A stretch of 64,000 bases of DNA from Dickeya poaceiphila (GTDB lineage: Bacteria; Pseudomonadota; Gammaproteobacteria; Enterobacterales; Enterobacteriaceae): the NCBI RefSeq assembly GCF_007858975.2, contig NZ_CP042220.2, positions 992,001-1,056,000 on the forward strand, read 5' to 3'. Made by a program: the position numbers and the translations under genes. Within the stretch, counting starts at the first letter, position 1, and each line of letters opens with the position of its first letter. Positions 58,693 through 64,000 of the stretch are shown piece after piece. Below the pieces are notes generated by a model. It ran no database searches, was not told where the DNA came from, and saw only the letters and a list, made by a program, of their open reading frames with translations.

Positions 58693-59988
58693 ATGACAAC
58701 TGAAGCGATGCTGATTACCCTTTCCCATCAGCCAGCGGACGCACGCTGGGGTGAGAAAGCCTCGTTAACCGCCAATGAGCAGGGATTTACCATTCATTTG
58801 TCCGGCGACAAGCCGCAGACCATTATTCAGCGTGCGGCCCGCAAAATCGACGGGCAGGGCATCAAACACGTTAAACTGGCGGGCGAAGGCTGGGATCTGG
58901 AAAGCAGTTGGGCATTCTGGCAAGGGTATCGCAGGCCGAAGGGCAAGCGCACGGTGGAGTGGGCTACATTACCAGAGTCACAGCAGCAGGAGCTGGAACG
59001 CCGCCTTAAGATCGTTGACTGGGTACGCGATACCATCAATCTGCCGGCGGAAGATTTGGGTCCAGAGCAACTGGCTACCCGTGCTATCGATCTGCTGTGC
59101 AGCGTGGCGGGGGAAGCAATTTCCTATCGCATTACCAAAGGCGAAGATCTGCGTGAGCAGAATTACGCCGGCCTGCATACCGTAGGACGCGGTTCCGAAC
59201 GTTCGCCGGTATTGCTGGCACTGGATTATAACCCGACCGGCAAGGCTGATGCGCCGGTGTTGGCCTGTCTGGTTGGTAAAGGCATCACCTTTGATACCGG
59301 CGGCTACAGTCTCAAGGGCAGCAGCTTCATGGATTCCATGAAGTCTGATATGGGCGGCGCGGCGCTGGCGACCGGCGCGCTGGCGATGGCTGCGGCTCGC
59401 GGTCTGCAGCAGCGCGTGAAACTGTATCTGTGCTGTGCTGACAACATGGTCAGCGGCAATGCGTTTCGTCTGGGCGATATCATTCGCTATCGCAATGGTA
59501 AAACCGTTGAAGTCATGAATACCGATGCCGAAGGGCGTTTGGTGCTGGCCGATGGCCTGATTGACGCCTGCGAGCAGAATCCGCAGTGGATTGTTGACTG
59601 CGCGACCCTGACCGGGGCAGCTAAAACGGCACTGGGTAATGATTACCACGCGCTGTTCAGCTTTGACGATGCAATGATTGACTCGCTGATGGACAGTGCT
59701 CGCCGCGAAGGTGAGCCGTTCTGGCGTCTGCCGTTGGAAGAGTTCCATCGCCAGCATTTGCCGTCTAACTTCGCTGAGCTAAATAACGTTGCTGGCGCGG
59801 CGCATACCGCAGGAGCCAGCTCGGCTGCGGCGTTCCTGTCTCACTTTGTGAAAAACTATCAGCAAGGTTGGCTGCATATTGACTGTTCTGCCACCTACCG
59901 CAAGTCGGCGGTGGATCAGTGGTCTGCCGGTGCAACCGGTCTTGGCGTGCGCACACTGGCCGATTTTCTGCTAAGTAAAGCGGGTTGA
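58693..59988 (+). CDS. pepB: Peptidase B (aminopeptidase)
   Basis: M17-family leucyl-type aminopeptidase, manganese/zinc dependent, degrading peptides in the cytoplasm. The family signature [12 protein letters not shown] and the metal-binding lysine/asparate segment [18 protein letters not shown] are intact. 431 residues (427 in E. coli). 99 bases after iscX, conserved order iscX-pepB-sseB-sseA. Confidence 0.96.
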   Translation: MTTEAMLITLSHQPADARWGEKASLTANEQGFTIHLSGDKPQTIIQRAARKIDGQGIKHVKLAGEGWDLESSWAFWQGYRRPKGKRTVEWATLPESQQQELERRLKIVDWVRDTINLPAEDLGPEQLATRAIDLLCSVAGEAISYRITKGEDLREQNYAGLHTVGRGSERSPVLLALDYNPTGKADAPVLACLVGKGITFDTGGYSLKGSSFMDSMKSDMGGAALATGALAMAAARGLQQRVKLYLCCADNMVSGNAFRLGDIIRYRNGKTVEVMNTDAEGRLVLADGLIDACEQNPQWIVDCATLTGAAKTALGNDYHALFSFDDAMIDSLMDSARREGEPFWRLPLEEFHRQHLPSNFAELNNVAGAAHTAGASSAAAFLSHFVKNYQQGWLHIDCSATYRKSAVDQWSAGATGLGVRTLADFLLSKAG

Positions 59989-60014
59989 GTTGTCTATAGG
60001 CTGGCAAATGATGT

Positions 60015-60044
60015 GACAACAGGGAACAGCGGTTCCCTGTTGTC
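60015..60044 (+). terminator. Hairpin after pepB
   Basis: Perfect 13-bp stem GACAACAGGGAAC / GTTCCCTGTTGTC with a 4-base loop; only a weak T tail (GTTATATT). Confidence 0.65.
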
Positions 60045-60117
60045 GTTATATTAATTGCTAACGTTCAGCGTCGTTGCCGTATGCAATATCAGGCAACGTT
60101 AAGCGTTGAGGAGAGTT

Positions 60118-60912
60118 ATGGAGTTTTCACCCCACAATCGGCTGGAAGAGGTGTTAAAGCTGGCTGCATCGGAACCGGCACACCGGCCTGAGTTTTTCAG
60201 CGAACTGCTGGAGGCGACGGTGTATGTGTTGGGTCACAGCGAAGACGTGATGTCTGGCGAAAACAGCCTGCAGGCGGACAGTGAGCTGCAATTGCAGCAT
60301 TGGGAAAAACCGGACGGTGATTCCGCTATCCCGTTTTTCTCTTCGCTGGAAGCATTGCAACTGGCTGTGACCAGCGAACAGGCATTTCTGGCATTACCCG
60401 CCAGAACGCTGTTCGATATCACCCGCGGCGCCACGTTGTTTTTGAACCCGAAGCTGCCGTATGGCAAAGAATTTCTGCCCCAGGAGATTGAACATGTGTT
60501 ATCCGGTGAGGGTAGCGGCCTGGTACAACAGCATATTCTGGATGGCGATACCGAACTAAAAATCGGTATTCCAACTGAGATGCCGACACAGATGATTGAT
60601 TCTCTGACTCAGTTGTTCAGTAAGCACCGCAACGTCAAACGGGCGTTTCTGGCGCAGATTCAGGAGCCAGATGAAGAACAACCGCATTTGCTGATTGGTC
60701 TGGATGTGTATGGCGATGATCTGGACGAGTTGATTCAGGCTGCCGGATCGGTGGCGACCGATACTCAGCCGGATGACCGCCCGATCGATATTTGTCTGGT
60801 GAATAACGAAGAACCCGGCATTAGCCACTTTTTAATTTGCCATACTACGCCGTTTTATGAGCGCAAATGGGGCAGTTTCCTGCGCGAGTTCAAAAATAGC
60901 GGTCAGGCATAA
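60118..60912 (+). CDS. sseB: Enhanced serine sensitivity protein SseB
   Basis: Cytoplasmic protein of unclear biochemical role; in E. coli it is linked to serine tolerance and sits beside sseA. No catalytic motif seen. 264 residues from the ATG at 60118 (MEFSPHNRLEEVLKLAA), which follows GAGGAG; the four residues upstream are in frame but unlikely. Not related to the Salmonella SPI-2 protein of the same name. Confidence 0.9.
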   Translation: MEFSPHNRLEEVLKLAASEPAHRPEFFSELLEATVYVLGHSEDVMSGENSLQADSELQLQHWEKPDGDSAIPFFSSLEALQLAVTSEQAFLALPARTLFDITRGATLFLNPKLPYGKEFLPQEIEHVLSGEGSGLVQQHILDGDTELKIGIPTEMPTQMIDSLTQLFSKHRNVKRAFLAQIQEPDEEQPHLLIGLDVYGDDLDELIQAAGSVATDTQPDDRPIDICLVNNEEPGISHFLICHTTPFYERKWGSFLREFKNSGQA

Positions 60913-60939
60913 CAGACTGTCAATAAACGCATGGTAAGT

Positions 60940-60977
60940 AAAAACGGCACAGGCGGGTTTGCCTTGTGCCGTTTTTT
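60940..60977. terminator. Terminator between convergent sseB and sseA
   Basis: AAAACGGCACAGGC / GCCTTGTGCCGTTTT with one bulged T and flanking A/T runs, suited to terminate from both directions. Confidence 0.8.
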
Positions 60978-61012
60978 TACTGGCCCATCACGCAGTGTGG
61001 CGGGGCGGATAA

Positions 61013-61870
61013 TCAACCGGTGATGACAGGTACATCATCGCGCGCGCCCCATTCGCTCCATGAACCGTCGTAGAGTGAAACCTGAGGAGCATTGAGCACA
61101 AACAGCGCCAGCATTACCACTGATGCTGTGACTCCAGAACCACAACTGGCGACAATCGGGCGTTGAATATCGACCCCGGCCTGATGAAAGAGAGTAGCCA
61201 ATTCGTCTGCCGATTTTAGCGCGCCATTTTCAACCAGCAAGGTCCAGGGGACATTAAAACTCCCCGGAATATGGCCGCGTCGCAGCCCTGGCCGTGGCTC
61301 ATCCACCTCCCCAAGAAAGCGCGGCGCAGGGCGGGCATCAACAATCTGCTCGTCACCCGTGCGACAAAGGAGCAACACCTCATCCAGCGAGCGGATAGCG
61401 CCAGCGGCAGGTGTTTTGGCGTTAAATACCTGAGCGGTCGGCGATACATCACCGTGTTCCAACGGTAACCCTTGCTGCTTCCAGCCTGCCAGACCACCAC
61501 TGAGGAGAGAAATGCGCGAAGCACCCACCAGCCGTAGCATCCACCAGGCACGTGGTGCGGAAAACAAGTTGCCTTCATCGTAAATCACCAGATGCTGCTG
61601 TTCGCTCAGCCCCAGCTTGCCCAATGCATCAGCAAAGGTAGCGAGATCTGGCATCATATGCGGCAGCGAGGTCTGGTGGTCTGAGAGGGACTCGATATCA
61701 AAAAATACAGCACCTGGCAGATGCTCCGCACGATATTCGGCGGTGATATCGCGCGTATCGTTGCCTACCGGCAACATGCGGGCGTCAATCAAAGCGATAT
61801 CAGCATCATGACGATGCGTATTCAACCAGGATGCGCTAACGAACAGTTCGACGGCAGATGATGTAGACAT
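61013..61870 (-). CDS. sseA: 3-mercaptopyruvate sulfurtransferase
   Basis: Two-rhodanese-domain enzyme that moves sulfur from 3-mercaptopyruvate to thiol acceptors or cyanide. The active-site loop CGSGVTAS (catalytic Cys in ASCGSGVTA) identifies mercaptopyruvate rather than thiosulfate specificity. The ATG at 61870 follows GGAGAG; the open frame beyond it to 62017 has no homology. 285 residues. Divergent from ndk. Confidence 0.95.
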   Translation of the reverse strand: MSTSSAVELFVSASWLNTHRHDADIALIDARMLPVGNDTRDITAEYRAEHLPGAVFFDIESLSDHQTSLPHMMPDLATFADALGKLGLSEQQHLVIYDEGNLFSAPRAWWMLRLVGASRISLLSGGLAGWKQQGLPLEHGDVSPTAQVFNAKTPAAGAIRSLDEVLLLCRTGDEQIVDARPAPRFLGEVDEPRPGLRRGHIPGSFNVPWTLLVENGALKSADELATLFHQAGVDIQRPIVASCGSGVTASVVMLALFVLNAPQVSLYDGSWSEWGARDDVPVITG

Positions 61871-62182
61871 AAAATCTCTCCATGTGAGCCGATTATTCGG
61901 CTCCGAATGCGACAATATTCTTAATGCGACAATGTTCTTAATGTGACCATGTATGGCATTGTCTGGAATATCTTTGCCCTGAGCAAGACATCTGCGTTGA
62001 TGCCGTGCGGGACCCACTCTGTTATATCGGTACAGGCCAATAGGCTAAATTTTTTTTACGAAAATGTTATTTTCCTGATGGGAAAGTCATGGCGGTGCCT
62101 CTATAATCTGCGCCACTTTGCACGGGCTGGTATTATAATTTTTCTAACCAGCTGTTATGACATGTTATTGGATGAGGCCACT

Positions 62183-62614
62183 ATGACGGTAGAACGTACC
62201 TTCTCTATTATCAAACCAAACGCAGTTGCCAAAAACGCTATCGGTGCGATTTACGCCCGTTTCGAAAGCGCGGGTTTCACCATTATTGCCTCTAAAATGC
62301 TGCACCTGAGCCGTGAACAGGCAGAAGGTTTCTACGCCGAGCATAAAGGCAAACCGTTTTTTGACGGTCTGGTGGATTTTATGACCTCCGGCCCGATCAT
62401 GGTGCAGGTGTTGCAGGCGGAAAACGCCGTACAGCGTAACCGCGATATCATGGGTGCCACCAACCCGGCCAACGCCCTGGCGGGTACATTGCGTGCCGAT
62501 TATGCCGACAGTTTCACGGCGAATGCGGTGCACGGCTCTGATTCTATCGAGTCTGCTGAGCGTGAAATCGCTTACTTCTTCAGTGCGGACGAAATTTTCC
62601 CTCGTACTCGTTAA
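62183..62614 (+). CDS. ndk: Nucleoside diphosphate kinase
   Basis: Balances nucleoside triphosphates by phosphate transfer through a phospho-histidine (His in [10 protein letters not shown]). 143 residues from the ATG at 62183 ([15 protein letters not shown]), the E. coli length; the long upstream open frame is excluded as non-homologous. GGATGAGGCC provides the ribosome site. Confidence 0.98.
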   Translation: MTVERTFSIIKPNAVAKNAIGAIYARFESAGFTIIASKMLHLSREQAEGFYAEHKGKPFFDGLVDFMTSGPIMVQVLQAENAVQRNRDIMGATNPANALAGTLRADYADSFTANAVHGSDSIESAEREIAYFFSADEIFPRTR

Positions 62615-62691
62615 TGTTGGCGAAACACCGCCTTCCCCGGTAAAAAATGCGGCTGAGGTAGCGCAGGTGTTATAAAATTTGTACAATGCCG

Positions 62692-62730
62692 CGCCCTGGG
62701 TGAGCACGTTCTCGGCCAGGGCGTTTTCTT
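62692..62730 (+). terminator. Terminator after ndk
   Basis: 8-bp stem CGCCCTGG / CCAGGGCG (62692-62699 with 62716-62723) and TTTTCTTT tail. Confidence 0.7.
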
Positions 62731-62784
62731 TATCCGTATCCCTTTCGCGCCATAACGTGTAACAACGAGGCCATGAGTCAATTT

Positions 62785-63963
62785 ATGTCTGAGCAAACCC
62801 TATCTCCCGTCGTGGCTATGTCCGACGCTATCGCCGTTGCCGCCAACAGCAATGAAAAAATCAACCTTCTGGATTTCAACCGTCAGCAAATGCGGGCTTT
62901 TTTTGCTGAATTGGGGGAAAAGCCGTTCCGTGCCGATCAGGTCATGAAATGGATCTATCATTACTGTTGTGATGATTTTAACCAGATGACCGACCTTAAT
63001 AAGGTGCTACGTGGCAAGTTACAGGCGATAGCGGAAATTCGGGCGCCGGAGGTGGTTGATGAGCAACGCTCTTCTGACGGCACCATCAAGTGGGCGATTC
63101 TGGTTGACGGGCAGCGTGTGGAAACGGTGTACATTCCGGAAGAGGACCGCGCCACACTGTGCGTTTCATCACAGGTTGGGTGTGCGCTGGAGTGCAAATT
63201 CTGTTCTACGGCGCAGCAGGGTTTTAATCGCAACCTGCGTGTATCCGAAATTATCGGGCAGGTATGGCGTGCGGCGAAAATTATCGGTGCCGCTAAAGTG
63301 ACAGGGCAGCGTCCTATCACCAACGTGGTGATGATGGGAATGGGCGAACCACTGCTGAATCTGACCAATGTAGTACCGGCGATGGAAATCATGCTTGATG
63401 ATTTTGGTTTTGGCCTGTCCAAACGCCGCGTTACGCTGTCGACTTCCGGTGTGGTGCCAGCGTTGGATAAACTCGGCGACATGATCGATGTGGCGCTGGC
63501 AATTTCCCTACATGCGCCGAACGATGAAATTCGTAACGAAATCATGCCGATCAACAAAAAGTATGATATCGAAACCTTTCTGGCAGCAGTGCGTCGCTAT
63601 CTGGAGAAATCCAATGCCAATCAAGGGCGCGTAACCGTGGAATATGTGATGCTGGATCACATCAACGACGGTACTGAACATGCTCATCAGTTGGCCGAAT
63701 GTCTCAAAGATACGCCGTGCAAGATCAACCTGATCCCCTGGAACCCGTTCCCCGGAGCGCCTTATGGTCGCAGTTCCAATAGTCGGGTTGATCGCTTTTC
63801 CAAGGTGTTGATGGAGTACGGTTTCACGACCATTGTACGTAAAACCCGTGGCGATGATATTGATGCTGCCTGTGGTCAGTTGGCGGGTGAAGTGGTTGAT
63901 CGTACTAAGCGTACGCTGAAGAAAAAGATGCAACGCGACACGATTGCGATAAAAAGCGTCTGA
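62785..63963 (+). CDS. rlmN: 23S rRNA/tRNA (adenine-C2)-methyltransferase RlmN
   Basis: Radical SAM enzyme that methylates C2 of A2503 in 23S rRNA and A37 in some tRNAs. The cluster motif [14 protein letters not shown] (Cys-x3-Cys-x2-Cys), the GEPLLN segment and the C-terminal catalytic Cys in [12 protein letters not shown] are intact. 392 residues from the ATG at 62785 (MSEQTL, matching E. coli); an upstream ATG at 62773 is in frame and neither has ideal ribosome-site spacing. The N terminus has a longer variable stretch than E. coli. The remaining 37 bases of the window hold no gene start. Confidence 0.96.
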   Translation: MSEQTLSPVVAMSDAIAVAANSNEKINLLDFNRQQMRAFFAELGEKPFRADQVMKWIYHYCCDDFNQMTDLNKVLRGKLQAIAEIRAPEVVDEQRSSDGTIKWAILVDGQRVETVYIPEEDRATLCVSSQVGCALECKFCSTAQQGFNRNLRVSEIIGQVWRAAKIIGAAKVTGQRPITNVVMMGMGEPLLNLTNVVPAMEIMLDDFGFGLSKRRVTLSTSGVVPALDKLGDMIDVALAISLHAPNDEIRNEIMPINKKYDIETFLAAVRRYLEKSNANQGRVTVEYVMLDHINDGTEHAHQLAECLKDTPCKINLIPWNPFPGAPYGRSSNSRVDRFSKVLMEYGFTTIVRKTRGDDIDAACGQLAGEVVDRTKRTLKKKMQRDTIAIKSV

Positions 63964-64000
63964 AAGTGATGTTAAATCAACCTGTTTTCTTAGGAAAGCA

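Noticed and set aside
61943..62182. N-terminal extension of ndk
   Set aside because: No similarity to the family and passes through the ndk promoter region; the start at 62183 gives the exact family length.

Overview
The window is a stretch of chromosome from a pectinolytic enterobacterium, most likely a Dickeya species (Pectobacteriaceae). Its backbone genes match the Escherichia coli order and protein lengths closely. The pectinase cluster (pectate lyase, pectin acetylesterase PaeY, pectin methylesterase PemA) is the Dickeya signature. No IS element, prophage, integrase or CRISPR array was seen.

Layout. 1-6.5 kb: gltX (5' end outside the window), a metY-type sulfhydrylase, two identical tRNA-Ala(GGC) genes, ung, grcA with an FNR box, srmB. 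6.5-12 kb: trmN6, nadB and the envelope-stress operon rpoE-rseA-rseB-rseC behind a sigma-E promoter. 12-19 kb: lepA-lepB-rnc-era-recO-pdxJ-acpS and the ferredoxin yfhL. 19-26.5 kb, accessory: an EAL phosphodiesterase with a FliA-type promoter, a PAS-GAF-GGDEF protein with an SGDEF active site, and a two-gene type I secretion operon (ABC exporter plus a membrane fusion protein whose coiled-coil hairpin is missing). 26.5-38.4 kb: murQ, tadA, mltF, purL (PurR box), the sRNA gene glmY with overlapping sigma-70/sigma-54 promoters and three GlrR-like sites, glrK-qseG-glrR and glnB. 38.4-42.6 kb: pemA, paeY and one pelE-like gene, lying between glnB and glyA where E. coli carries hmp. 43.5-51 kb: glyA, hcaT, a zevAB-type metal transport pair and a Fur-boxed iron-siderophore ABC transporter. 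51-64 kb: suhB, trmJ, the full isc operon (iscRSUA-hscBA-fdx-iscX), pepB, sseB, sseA, ndk and rlmN.

How the parts connect. The isc operon builds iron-sulfur clusters used downstream by, for example, RlmN, YfhL and IscR. The iron transporter and the ZevAB-like pair supply metals. GlrK/GlrR probably drives glmY with sigma-54. The phosphodiesterase/SGDEF cyclase pair next to a LapBC-like secretion system resembles the c-di-GMP-controlled adhesin secretion locus of Pectobacterium atrosepticum, but neither an adhesin nor an outer-membrane channel is present here.

The most unusual items are the hairpin-less membrane fusion protein, the adhesin-less secretion locus with its c-di-GMP enzymes, the richly regulated glmY region, and the reduced pectinase cluster at the glnB-glyA junction. 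All names rest on recognition of protein families from memory; no database search was run.
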